Shown piece by piece: positions 10,976 through 18,670 of a stretch of DNA of 37,418 nucleotides. The stretch is taken from positions 1-37,418 of IMG/VR virus record IMGVR_UViG_3300025816_000032. The stretch is one strand, 5' to 3'. The first letter of the stretch is position 1, and each line of letters begins with the position of its first letter. Source of the DNA: a virus. Both the position numbers and the translations under genes were made by a program. The notes beneath the pieces were generated by a model that saw only the letters and a program-made list of their open reading frames with translations, ran no database searches and was not told the origin of the DNA.

Positions 10976-10995
10976 TACACTTTTTTGAAAGAAAA

Positions 10996-11010
10996 CAATA
11001 TTTATTAAAA
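10996..11010 (+). promoter_or_regulatory. Candidate late promoter box
   Basis: CAATATTTATTAAAA lies 31 bp upstream of the ATG at 11042. It matches the ATATTTATAAA-type box found before 13117, 14265 and 22970. T4-like late promoters have TATAAATA near -10, and the right half of the box is a loose variant of that. No -35 element is evident. Confidence 0.4.
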
Positions 11011-11041
11011 AAGTTCTACACATCTTTATGGAGAAAAAATA

Positions 11042-11713
11042 ATGGGATACTTGAATAATGCGTCAACAGTTTTAGACGCAGTCTTAACAAAAAAAGGTAG
11101 AGAACTTCTCTCAAGAGGTGAGCAAGCTTTTAATGTAACAAAGTTTGCACTTTCTGATGATGAAGTCGATTACAGCTTATGGAATGTAGCACATCCTCTA
11201 GGCACTGACTACTATGGCACAGTAATAGAAAATTTACCTCTATTAGAGCCAACTGTAGATCCAGACACGACTATGAGGTATAAGCTAATAACAAGAGCTG
11301 ACAATCCTAACAAACTACCGTCAATTGCTAGCTTATCAAATACGACTGTTAACTGGCAGGAAACACAATCAGGAACTGCACAAACAATAATACCAGATTT
11401 AACAAATTTAGGTGGTATGGAACAAGGTCAGTACATGTTTACAATACTAAACTCATCAATCGCTTATCTTTCAACAGCAGGAACAGAAGCTGTCGGGACT
11501 GGTGGTATTGATTATGTTTCTAGTGTTGATTCTATAAGTCAGACAGTAACAGGAACTCAAGTTGATATAAGAGCTAAATCAGTTCCTAACAATACTGCTG
11601 CAGGAGCATCTGCAGGACAACCTGATCCTACTACTACAGTTGTTGTTACAAGCCTTATGCATGGCGCATCTGCTGCTTTTACATTGACTGTTAAGTATTT
11701 ACAACAAAGTTAA
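11042..11713 (+). CDS. Virion protein, paralogue A of tandem pair
   Basis: 223 residues, starting at an ATG 8 bp behind GGAG and behind a candidate late promoter. The N-terminal block (LDAVLTKKGRELLSRG, then VTKFALSDDEVDYSLW, then GTVIENLPLLEP, then RYKLIT) is shared with the next gene, so the two arose by tandem duplication. The C-terminal half (about 110-223) is Ser/Thr/Gly-rich and beta-like, as in structural proteins. No signal peptide is seen. Similar N-termini occur in uncharacterised structural genes of marine myophages (recollection, not searched). A small tail or fibre-attachment protein is the best guess. Confidence 0.6.
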   Translation: MGYLNNASTVLDAVLTKKGRELLSRGEQAFNVTKFALSDDEVDYSLWNVAHPLGTDYYGTVIENLPLLEPTVDPDTTMRYKLITRADNPNKLPSIASLSNTTVNWQETQSGTAQTIIPDLTNLGGMEQGQYMFTILNSSIAYLSTAGTEAVGTGGIDYVSSVDSISQTVTGTQVDIRAKSVPNNTAAGASAGQPDPTTTVVVTSLMHGASAAFTLTVKYLQQS

Positions 11714-11730
11714 TAAGTCAGGAGTAACAT

Positions 11731-12180
11731 ATGTCTTTTTTAGACAAGTCATCGTTAATAGTTGACGCTGTAATAACAAAACTAGGTAGAGAAAAACTCT
11801 CACAAAATGATTTTGTAATTGCTAAGTTTGCTTTAGGTGACGATGAAGTTGATTATAGGCTTTATAATGAATCGAACACTCAAGGTCCCAATAATTATGG
11901 AATCATTATAGAAAATATGCCCGTACATCAGGCGTTCTTAACGACTGACTTAGCTTTAAAATACAAGCTAGTTACTCAAGATGTCGGATCACTTATCACG
12001 CCAGAAATTGATGATTCACTTCCTTCAGAAGTAGAATTATCAGGTGAAGGAAATATGGTAACATTAAATCCTTCAGTAGTTGGTGGATTAGATGATGAGG
12101 ACTTTATATTTGAATTACAAGATAACCAAGACGTAGTATTAGTTGAAGGTGATCTTAATGCAGAATTAGGAGGAGGTTAA
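11731..12180 (+). CDS. Virion protein, paralogue B of tandem pair
   Basis: 149 residues, shorter than its upstream neighbour. It shares the same ordered motifs: VDAVITKLGREKLSQ, then IAKFALGDDEVDYRLYN, then YGIIIENMPVH, then KYKLVTQDVG. The Ser/Thr-rich C-terminal domain of the paralogue is replaced by a short acidic tail ending ELGGG. AGGAG stands just ahead of the ATG. The gene stops one base before the next ATG, with that gene's strong AGGAGG inside its last codons. Function unknown; a virion role is inferred from location and paralogy. Confidence 0.6.
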   Translation: MSFLDKSSLIVDAVITKLGREKLSQNDFVIAKFALGDDEVDYRLYNESNTQGPNNYGIIIENMPVHQAFLTTDLALKYKLVTQDVGSLITPEIDDSLPSEVELSGEGNMVTLNPSVVGGLDDEDFIFELQDNQDVVLVEGDLNAELGGG

Positions 12181-12181
12181 A

Positions 12182-13060
12182 ATGGCAGATAGAACAATGT
12201 CAGCTGAAGACTTATTGGCAATGGGCTATACACGTGAAGACGTGGAAATGATGATGGAGAGAGAAGCTGAAAGAGCGCAAGAAGTAAGAAATGTTGTTGC
12301 TCCAGCACCTGCTCCAGCACCTGCACCTTCTCAACAAGCTACAGGATATGGTGCACTAAATGGGCCACCACCAGGCTTTTCAGCATATGATGTGCCAACA
12401 ACAGCACCAGCTCCGGCAGCACCGAGACAGCAAAGGGCATCTGCAGTAGATATAGAAAGAAGTAGAATACGAGCAGAGGAAGAAGCACTAGTTCTAGGAT
12501 TTAGACAAGATGAAATACATCAAATGCCAGATGGTTTATACATGGCAGGTCCTAATCATCAAGCATATCAAGCAGCATTAAGGTCTAATCAAATAAGACA
12601 AGAACAAAGAAATGTAGTAGATGCCAGAGATGCTAGATCAACAAGAGACATAGCAATAGAAACACTTGCAAGAGACGGTTCAAACAGAGGTAGAGCTGTT
12701 GTTGTAACAGGTAGAAATGCAACATTATTAGCAAGAGAAGTTTCATCTGCGACATCAGTAGAAATTTTAGTTACTGGAGTTGAATCTGGTGCACAAAAAA
12801 GAATTACCGTTAATATTACACCTGGTGAAAGTGTTATAAACACACCAGTTAACGGAAATAGAAGTCCTATTTCAAGGAGAGCAAGAACAAGAGTTAGTGC
12901 AGAAGACAGAGCAAATGTAAGACCCGGTGTTCGTGAAAGAGCACAAAGGGCAGTTTCATCTGTTAGAACACAAGAGACAGCTAGAAGTGTAGTAGAAAGA
13001 GCTGTTAGTGACGGCAGAGCTATATCAGCAGAATCACTTGCAAGAGAACTTAGTAGATAA
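12182..13060 (+). CDS. Arg-rich protein with Pro-Ala linker
   Basis: 292 residues behind a near-perfect AGGAGGT. Residues about 4-32 form an acidic helix (AEDLLAMGYTREDVEMMMER). A PAPAPAPAP low-complexity linker (about 42-50) and further Pro/Ala runs to about 82 follow. A second helical segment with LVLGFRQDEIHQMPDG comes next, then a basic region. Residues about 190-215 look like a small beta domain (VEILVTGVESGAQKRITVNI). The C-terminal 70 residues are Arg/Ser/Ala-rich helices (RERAQRAVSSVRTQETARS). I recognise no family. Architecture suggests an extended scaffold or virion linker; the basic C-terminus could bind nucleic acid or acidic partners. Confidence 0.55.
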   Translation: MADRTMSAEDLLAMGYTREDVEMMMEREAERAQEVRNVVAPAPAPAPAPSQQATGYGALNGPPPGFSAYDVPTTAPAPAAPRQQRASAVDIERSRIRAEEEALVLGFRQDEIHQMPDGLYMAGPNHQAYQAALRSNQIRQEQRNVVDARDARSTRDIAIETLARDGSNRGRAVVVTGRNATLLAREVSSATSVEILVTGVESGAQKRITVNITPGESVINTPVNGNRSPISRRARTRVSAEDRANVRPGVRERAQRAVSSVRTQETARSVVERAVSDGRAISAESLARELSR

Positions 13061-13088
13061 AATAAAATTTTATGAAAAACAAAAAGGT

Positions 13089-13104
13089 TGATATTTATAA
13101 ACAC
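13089..13104 (+). promoter_or_regulatory. Candidate late promoter box
   Basis: TGATATTTATAAACAC lies 12 bp upstream of the ATG at 13117 and directly abuts the AGGAG ribosome site. It is one of the best matches to the ATATTTATAAA box of this window. The short distance to the start would give a very short leader. Confidence 0.45.
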
Positions 13105-13116
13105 AGGAGTTAAATA

Positions 13117-14163
13117 ATGTCAGTATTTCAAAACTTTGATACAGAAAACGATATAAAAACAGGACAGATAAGCGTAGTCTCATCTGGGATGTGGTCTGGT
13201 GGTGTTGGAACACTAACAAACTTTTACACATCTTCAACACAAACAGGAAGTACTGGTGAACATTACTTTGACATTTACAATGGTGTCGTAGGAACAAATG
13301 CCACTGCTTCAGTACAATTCTCACTTGCTTTTGGAAGTTATGGTGGAAGTGGTTCACTATCAGGTGATAATGATAATGCAGCTTCAAAAGCAATCTATAG
13401 ACAATTAAGAAATTTATTATTACCACAAGGCACTGAAAAATTCCAAGCAGGTGCTTATCAAGGTGGTGGAACAGATGCAGATACTGATACAATATTCGCA
13501 GTCAGTTTAAACAGAGGAAGACTAAAAGAAAAGATGGATCCAGGTAACTGGGAACTTAGGCTTTCAGGATCTACAGGTAAGGTATTACATCTTATAGATG
13601 ACAGTGGTGCTACTAACGATCCTAATGTAAGAAACACTGCTAGAGAATTTAATATTGTATCTGGTTCTATTGCTTCTGGTAATGCAGTTATTGGCGGTGC
13701 AGCAACAGCATCATTTGGAAAATTCTATCCTGAATCAGGATTATTAATTTTAGATGCTACACTATTATTAGATGATAGTAACGGTATCCCAATGACTGGT
13801 TATAACACAGCATCAAATGTAAACGGTAATAATAACCAAGCATTTTATAATGCAATTGCAGGTAACAGTGAAAACACAGCTACTGGTTACTTTGCTGCAA
13901 GGCGTGAAGAACAAATTAAATCTACACACTATTTCTGTAGAGTAAGACATAATCAATATAATCACAGTCAAAATCCTACATATACGACAGGAGATGCTGG
14001 TGACTTAACGATACCTTCGTTCAGAAATGATCCTAAGTCTTACATAACTACAGTAGGTTTGTATAACAGCGCAAATGAATTATTAGCAGTTGCAAAACTA
14101 TCAAAACCTGTATTAAAGTCTACTAGTAGAGAGGCATTAATTAAAGTAAGATTAGACTTCTAA
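13117..14163 (+). CDS. Tail/fibre-type structural protein, paralogue of the next
   Basis: 348 residues, Gly/Ser/Asn-rich and beta-like throughout, with no signal peptide. It has AGGAG 7 bp before the ATG. The C-terminal 45 residues (SYITTVGLYNSANELLAVAKL, then SREALIKVRLDF) are clearly homologous to the end of the 14265 gene. This GLYN-x-x-NELLAVAKLS-x-P module is recurrent at the C-terminus of marine phage structural proteins (recollection). The gene lies between a candidate late promoter and an intrinsic terminator, so it may be its own transcription unit, as expected for an abundant virion protein. Exact role not known. Confidence 0.6.
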   Translation: MSVFQNFDTENDIKTGQISVVSSGMWSGGVGTLTNFYTSSTQTGSTGEHYFDIYNGVVGTNATASVQFSLAFGSYGGSGSLSGDNDNAASKAIYRQLRNLLLPQGTEKFQAGAYQGGGTDADTDTIFAVSLNRGRLKEKMDPGNWELRLSGSTGKVLHLIDDSGATNDPNVRNTAREFNIVSGSIASGNAVIGGAATASFGKFYPESGLLILDATLLLDDSNGIPMTGYNTASNVNGNNNQAFYNAIAGNSENTATGYFAARREEQIKSTHYFCRVRHNQYNHSQNPTYTTGDAGDLTIPSFRNDPKSYITTVGLYNSANELLAVAKLSKPVLKSTSREALIKVRLDF

Positions 14164-14186
14164 AGAAGTATTTTAACATATAATCA

Positions 14187-14215
14187 AGCCCTGCGTGTTC
14201 AGGGCTTTTTTATTT
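14187..14215 (+). terminator. Rho-independent terminator
   Basis: A perfect 7-bp stem AGCCCTG/CAGGGCT closes a 6-base loop and is followed by TTTTTT. It starts 23 bp after the stop of the 13117 gene. It is the only clear intrinsic terminator in the window, and a candidate late promoter follows within about 20 bp. Confidence 0.9.
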
Positions 14216-14233
14216 GAAAACTAAAGATGTTAT

Positions 14234-14251
14234 TGTATATTTATAGAAAAC
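14234..14251 (+). promoter_or_regulatory. Candidate late promoter box
   Basis: TGTATATTTATAGAAAAC sits between the intrinsic terminator and the ATG at 14265. Its position right after a terminator strengthens the reading of this motif as a promoter. Confidence 0.45.
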
Positions 14252-14264
14252 ATAGGTGCACTAA

Positions 14265-15410
14265 ATGTTTAGAGATATAGATCCAGATGACAAGAGAGTG
14301 ACTCCGATAAAAGTACATAAGAGATTTATGGCACAAAAATTCGGAGCAACAGATAACACACAGTATTTAGGTGTTATGTCCACTCAAGGCACTAGGGCAA
14401 CATCAGCTCAATTACACCAATTTTCTACAGGTTCTCTATCAGAGTCCGGGCCACAATTTTCTTTAGTTTCTGGCGGTGTTACATATACAAAATATGGTTA
14501 TCTTATCTGGCATGAAGTATACAATATGTTTTTTAGATATGCAGTCACTGGAAGCGATAAAAGTACTACATCTCCTCAACCTCAATTTGTATTTGATAAA
14601 TATCACAGGCCGTGGGGAAGAGGAAGAATACAGTCATCAAGCAATACAGTGCCAGACTATGAAACACTAAAAATTAGAACATACCACGATCAGTTTAATG
14701 TTTTTAGCATACCACAAAGATTGTATGGTGAAGGTATAAAGACAGGTTCTATAGAAATAACAGACTACTCTACAAATGGTGTAATATCAATTAAAGATGA
14801 TGGCTACGGTAATTTATATGATACAGACTTTGAAACAAATTATTTAAGCGGTAGTCCTGAGGCTGTTAATGGATCTGGCTCTGCAATAGGTGTTGTAAAT
14901 TACGATTTAGGTTTAGTAATAGTAACTGATACAGGAAGTTATGGAACTGTAGGGCAGGGATCTGGTGCAAACGGCTGGAAGCTTGAATGGGATTCAACAA
15001 AGACAATACAAGAATATGAATTTGGATGTATTATACCACCAAACACATTTAATAGAACTAGAAACATAAGTATAACACCTGGTAGAAGTGGTAGCATGAA
15101 TATTAATTCAACCGTTGCTACGCAAGACGATTATTATTGGAAAGGTAATAGCTATGTAACGCAATCTGCAATACAAAAACTTAGAGCAATATTACCAAGT
15201 CCTGCAGAAGGTTCGTACAATACAACAAGCGCTTACGAGGCTGCAACAGATGTAGAATCTTTTGCAACTCATTCATTTTTTGCGCCTTATATTACATCAA
15301 TTGGTTTGTATAACGATTTAAATGAATTATTGGCAGTTGCTAAAGTTTCCCGGCCAATTAGAAATGACCCGGAATTAGCTTTGTCATTTGTTGTAAGATT
15401 TGATATTTAA
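14265..15410 (+). CDS. Tail/fibre-type structural protein, paralogue of the previous
   Basis: 381 residues. The C-terminal module (PYITSIGLYNDLNELLAVAKV, then LALSFVVRFDI) matches the end of the preceding gene, so the pair derives from duplication. The rest has diverged: an N-terminal segment with TPIKVHKRFMAQKFGATD, then an aromatic, Gly/Ser-rich beta region with several WK/YW motifs. A weak AGGTG ribosome site precedes the ATG. No export signal. Its independent promoter/terminator arrangement suggests a copy number separate from its paralogue. A virion or neck/tail appendage role is inferred. Confidence 0.6.
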   Translation: MFRDIDPDDKRVTPIKVHKRFMAQKFGATDNTQYLGVMSTQGTRATSAQLHQFSTGSLSESGPQFSLVSGGVTYTKYGYLIWHEVYNMFFRYAVTGSDKSTTSPQPQFVFDKYHRPWGRGRIQSSSNTVPDYETLKIRTYHDQFNVFSIPQRLYGEGIKTGSIEITDYSTNGVISIKDDGYGNLYDTDFETNYLSGSPEAVNGSGSAIGVVNYDLGLVIVTDTGSYGTVGQGSGANGWKLEWDSTKTIQEYEFGCIIPPNTFNRTRNISITPGRSGSMNINSTVATQDDYYWKGNSYVTQSAIQKLRAILPSPAEGSYNTTSAYEAATDVESFATHSFFAPYITSIGLYNDLNELLAVAKVSRPIRNDPELALSFVVRFDI

Positions 15411-15425
15411 TAATAGGAGAATGTA

Positions 15426-15599
15426 ATGGAAAGTATTTATAACGAAATTAAAGATTTGTGGGATGTGTTTGAAGAGAACCACGCAACACATTCAGAAAAA
15501 GGTAATAAAGCTGCAGGAGGAAGAGCAAGAAAAGCTATCGGTGAAATTAAAAAGCTGGTAACTGAGTATAGAAAAGCTTCAGTAGCTAAGGGTAAGTAA
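15426..15599 (+). CDS. Histone H1/Hc1-like small DNA-binding protein
   Basis: 57 residues starting at the ATG at 15426, with TAGGAG 10 bp upstream; an ATG at 15421 is closed at once by TAA. The core EKGNKAAGGRARKAIGEIKK is a close match to the conserved core of the small histone-H1-like (Hc1-type) proteins of Bacteroidota and some phages, which run about 55-65 residues, so the length also fits. An acidic/aromatic helix (IYNEIKDLWDVFEEN) precedes it. These proteins bind DNA and are thought to compact it. The gene opens the envelope cassette. It could condense phage or host DNA late in infection; that role is inferred. Confidence 0.7.
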   Translation: MESIYNEIKDLWDVFEENHATHSEKGNKAAGGRARKAIGEIKKLVTEYRKASVAKGK

Positions 15600-15613
15600 T
15601 TAGGAGAAAAAAG

Positions 15614-16912
15614 ATGTTAAAGAAAATTATCATAGGTTTATTAATGACCTCATCTTTGTTTAGCCAGGTAAGTGATAACAACTTTTTTGTAAACTTTTTT
15701 AAGTATTCAACAGCTTATGCTAGTTTTAGTTTAAATGCGCCAAGATACCAAGATGATAGATTTGCAATTGTAGGGGGTTTATCTACAGGCGATTTAGTAT
15801 TTGAAAGGTCTGAAAGAGAGTTAAAACCTGACTTTCAAAAATCTTTTGGCATTAGAAAAATTGGCAGATTTAAATATGAACCTAAAAGAGGTGTTAGGAA
15901 TGCAGGAAAAGGTGGAGAGTGGTATGACGGATCAGAACAAAATGCTAATGAAAGTGCTACATTTGGACCTGTTAAAGGCTGGGAATATTTAGTTAAATGG
16001 TCAGAAGGTAGACAATGGGGTAATGAATACTTGAATCAAGAATATTGGTTAAGGTATGTTGGCTCGTGGTATGTTGCTAAAGTAGCTTGGACTGAGTTAG
16101 GTTTAGAAGAAATAAATTACGGTTCTGCAGATCTTAGGTTCAAGGCAAATGCTATGGACAATAAATTTAGTTTTAGTGCAGGAATGAAACACAGGCAACA
16201 TCCAGTATACGGATTTGATGCAGCTATTTTAGATACGACCTGGTATAGAGGCCAATGGTGGAATTTTGCAGAAGATGCATTTGGTATAGATGATAATATG
16301 TGGTATGACCCAACAATGCAAGATGAAAACGGTGATTGGATTAGACAACAACTTTATGAAATAGATCCTGTAACAGGTGAACTTAGAGAAATAGAAGGTG
16401 CTGGTCCATTTTGGAATGAAGGTGGAGAATATTGGGGACACGATTGGTTGTGGAGAGATGCAGATGGTCGTATCTTTGCTTATACAGACAGAGAATATTT
16501 TTTGTATCATTTCCCAGGTATGTTGGAAAAATACATCGATGGGAAAAAGAAAGATCTTGGATTTCAGCGCGAAACATCTATAGTTTTAGGTGCTGACTTT
16601 TATCATTATGGTGATAGCTGGTGGTTGCATGCATGGGGTAACTGGATGCCGTATCACTATGGTCATGACACATATTCATATCATAATGCAGATGCTTATG
16701 CAGAACATAAAGATGAAAAGAAAAAGCCACACGAATTTATGTTTATGGATCCAATGTGGATGCAATGGCATGATTACGATTTTGGTGCGATATTTGGTGT
16801 TAAGATAAAAGACAATCTTGGAGTTTTTGCAGAAGGAAAATATTTATATTATTGGGAACGCCCTGCTTATGACATTAAGTTAGGCATAAATTATCAGTGG
16901 ATGGGATTTTAA
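15614..16912 (+). CDS. Secreted Trp/His-rich protein, probable outer-membrane barrel
   Basis: 432 residues with a strong TTAGGAG. A clear signal peptide (KKIIIGLLMTSSLFS, cut before QVSDNN at about residue 18) exports it. The mature protein has about two dozen Trp, many Tyr, and a His cluster at about residues 330-390 (FYHYGDSWWLHAW, PYHYGHD, MQWHDYDF). Alternating strand-like segments, aromatic girdles and an aromatic C-terminal Phe after GINYQWMGF look like an outer-membrane beta barrel with its C-terminal insertion signal. No known enzyme motif is seen. It is followed 1 bp later by a lipoprotein gene. Possible roles are surface remodelling, superinfection exclusion or help in release; none can be chosen from sequence. 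Confidence 0.6.
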   Translation: MLKKIIIGLLMTSSLFSQVSDNNFFVNFFKYSTAYASFSLNAPRYQDDRFAIVGGLSTGDLVFERSERELKPDFQKSFGIRKIGRFKYEPKRGVRNAGKGGEWYDGSEQNANESATFGPVKGWEYLVKWSEGRQWGNEYLNQEYWLRYVGSWYVAKVAWTELGLEEINYGSADLRFKANAMDNKFSFSAGMKHRQHPVYGFDAAILDTTWYRGQWWNFAEDAFGIDDNMWYDPTMQDENGDWIRQQLYEIDPVTGELREIEGAGPFWNEGGEYWGHDWLWRDADGRIFAYTDREYFLYHFPGMLEKYIDGKKKDLGFQRETSIVLGADFYHYGDSWWLHAWGNWMPYHYGHDTYSYHNADAYAEHKDEKKKPHEFMFMDPMWMQWHDYDFGAIFGVKIKDNLGVFAEGKYLYYWERPAYDIKLGINYQWMGF

Positions 16913-16913
16913 A

Positions 16914-17489
16914 ATGAGAAAGTTAGTATTATTATTAAGTGCTGCTATGTTTCTACACTTTAGTTGTGAAGACAGCAGAGTAGAAGACAAGCTAGAAGAA
17001 AGCATTGAGATGTGGGTAAACGGCTCAGAGTTTAATGTTCGCGAGTATTATGAAAGTATTACAACATACGGATCTGCTGTTGTACAAGAAGACGGATCTA
17101 TAAAAAAGATATTTGTATTGCACTTTCAAAGAGAGGACGGAAGAGTCACACCTGAAAAAGAACATTATGCACTAATTATGTATGACAATTCAGGCCAAGA
17201 CAATGGTCAGTTAATAGATACAAAATTATATTTAGGTGGTACACAAATGGATTCATTATTGTTAGAGACAACAACTGGTAGAATTACATTAGAGATTGTT
17301 GGATTATCTGATTTTACAGAATTTGGTCAAGCATCAATACAAAAATATGAAGATGGTAAAGTTAGTGGTATCGCAGATGGATACTTCTTCAATCCTTACA
17401 GAGATGAAATGCAACACGGAATAATTATTTTTGATAACTTAGTAGTAGGGACAGATCCTGAAGCTACATTTTATCAAGGTGTCTATTAA
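16914..17489 (+). CDS. Probable lipoprotein
   Basis: 191 residues starting 1 bp after the previous stop. The N-terminus is KLVLLLSAAMFLHFSC, a positively charged, hydrophobic leader ending at Cys18. The F-S-C lipobox is atypical for enterobacteria but common in Bacteroidota-like lineages. The mature chain begins EDSRVEDKLEESIEMWVNG and continues as a beta-rich domain of about 150 residues (HFQRED, EHYALIMYDNSG, TGRITLEIVGLS, GIADGYFFNP, HGIIIFDNLVVG). No family recognised. Pairing with the secreted barrel candidate suggests that the two act together in the envelope (inference). Confidence 0.6.
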   Translation: MRKLVLLLSAAMFLHFSCEDSRVEDKLEESIEMWVNGSEFNVREYYESITTYGSAVVQEDGSIKKIFVLHFQREDGRVTPEKEHYALIMYDNSGQDNGQLIDTKLYLGGTQMDSLLLETTTGRITLEIVGLSDFTEFGQASIQKYEDGKVSGIADGYFFNPYRDEMQHGIIIFDNLVVGTDPEATFYQGVY

Positions 17490-17492
17490 GCA

Positions 17493-17639
17493 ATGCCAAG
17501 TAAAAAAGCCAAAGATAGAAAACGCAAAAAAGCTGCGCTGAATAAAAAATGGTCTATTGAAGGAAGAACAGCTAACCAACATAAAAAATGGGCAGCTAAA
17601 AACAAAGGATTAAATGATCCAACAAGGAGATTCAGATGA
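17493..17639 (+). CDS. Small very basic protein
   Basis: 48 residues encoded from the ATG at 17493, a few bases after the lipoprotein stop and overlapping the next start by ATGA. It is strongly basic (PSKKAKDRKRKKAALNKKW at the N-terminus) with two Trp. It has no signal peptide or membrane segment. The tight coupling on both sides and absence of stops support a real gene. It resembles small basic nucleic-acid-binding proteins in composition only; no family assigned. Confidence 0.5.
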   Translation: MPSKKAKDRKRKKAALNKKWSIEGRTANQHKKWAAKNKGLNDPTRRFR

Positions 17640-18073
17640 TATTACAAATTTTATTTTGTTTACTAATAGTCTTATATTGGTTTAGTGAGGGTGTAACAGA
17701 GGGCTGGACTTGGTCTACTAAAAAGAGAAAAGAAACTAACAAACTCATACATCCAAATAATAAGTCAAATGGTATATTTGATTATCATATGTGGAGAATA
17801 TTAGAGAATGTAGGAATATGGGGTGCTGTAATTGTAGCATTTTTTATTGAAGCATCGTTTGCTAAATTCTTTTGGTTAGGTGTGGGTAGTTGGTTCATTG
17901 GAACATTTTGTTATGAGGCCGCGCTTAATCACGTTAACAAAGGAACAATTTATAAACCAGTAGATTACAAATGGCATATCTTGGGATATGATATTCCTTG
18001 GTGGGGCGGTAAAAAGATATTTATTTTACCTGCAACAGGATTTTTAGTTTTAGTATATGGTGTGTTAATATAA
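17636..18073 (+). CDS. Polytopic membrane protein
   Basis: 145 residues with likely membrane segments at about 2-18, 56-74, 76-93 and 128-145. A hydrophilic loop with STKKRKETNKLIHPNN comes after the first helix. A Trp-rich stretch (HILGYDIPWWGG) lies before the last. The start overlaps the preceding stop (ATGA) and AAGGAG lies just upstream. No holin or transporter family is recognised with confidence. The gene belongs to the envelope cassette by spacing. Candidates include an inner-membrane partner of the secreted proteins or a lysis regulator. Confidence 0.6.
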   Translation: MILQILFCLLIVLYWFSEGVTEGWTWSTKKRKETNKLIHPNNKSNGIFDYHMWRILENVGIWGAVIVAFFIEASFAKFFWLGVGSWFIGTFCYEAALNHVNKGTIYKPVDYKWHILGYDIPWWGGKKIFILPATGFLVLVYGVLI

Positions 18074-18082
18074 GGACCAACA

Positions 18083-18661
18083 ATGAATGGTGATGTTAAA
18101 ATAGGAAAGCTACTTTGTGAAGAAGACATAATCACAAAAAGACAGCTTAATCAAGCACTACAGGCTCAAGTCAAAGGAGATAAAAGATCTTTAGGTGAGA
18201 TACTAGTTGATAAAGGTTTTTGCTCGCTAGAAGACATTACAGAAGTGTTACTAAAGACTGATTCTCCTCATGAGCAAAAACAAGAAGAGATTTCAGAAAA
18301 AATAGAACCAAAAGAAGAGCCAACTGAATTAAGTGAAGATACAAAATTTTCAATGTCAGTCGGCACAATGATTGGTATTGGTACAGCAATAGCTTCTGTT
18401 GTTGGTGTTTATTATATGTTGATAGGTGAGATTGAAGAAGCAAAAGAGTTGCCGAGCTTGGACATGCTCTATAAAGCTGAATACCCTTCAAGACCAGAAG
18501 GCTATAACTGGCCTAGATCTTATGAACAGTACAAGGACCAAGTAGGAACTCTTCAAGATGATATGGACGACATGTATGAAACTGTTGAAGAGTTAGAGGA
18601 ATTAATCAAAGATTTACAGAAAGAGACACGCGACCTTGAGAAGAGGAAACGTGACAAGTAG
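18083..18661 (+). CDS. Membrane-anchored MshEN-like protein with coiled-coil tail
   Basis: 192 residues. Residues 6-57 contain two tandem copies of the pattern found in MshEN/GspE N-terminal domains: KIGKLLCEEDIITKRQLNQA, then SLGEILVDKGFCSLEDITEV. In MshE that repeat binds cyclic di-GMP. An acidic linker (62-87) leads to one membrane segment at about 92-114, then a segment with YPSRPEGYNWPRSYEQY and a charged coiled coil at about 148-190. The topology predicts a cytoplasmic sensor domain and a periplasmic coiled coil, the latter reminiscent of inner-membrane spanins. In copy 1 the usual Gly is Asp12 or Asp15, so binding is uncertain. AAGGA precedes the ATG. No secretion ATPase domain is present. 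Confidence 0.6.
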   Translation: MNGDVKIGKLLCEEDIITKRQLNQALQAQVKGDKRSLGEILVDKGFCSLEDITEVLLKTDSPHEQKQEEISEKIEPKEEPTELSEDTKFSMSVGTMIGIGTAIASVVGVYYMLIGEIEEAKELPSLDMLYKAEYPSRPEGYNWPRSYEQYKDQVGTLQDDMDDMYETVEELEELIKDLQKETRDLEKRKRDK

Positions 18662-18670
18662 GAGTTTGTT

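Noticed and set aside
12589-13104. Minus-strand frame of 171 codons opposite the Arg-rich gene
   Set aside because: Complement of a repetitive Arg/Ala/Ser-rich gene with a strong ribosome site on the plus strand; the translation is Leu/Ser/Thr low complexity and shows no recognisable domain.
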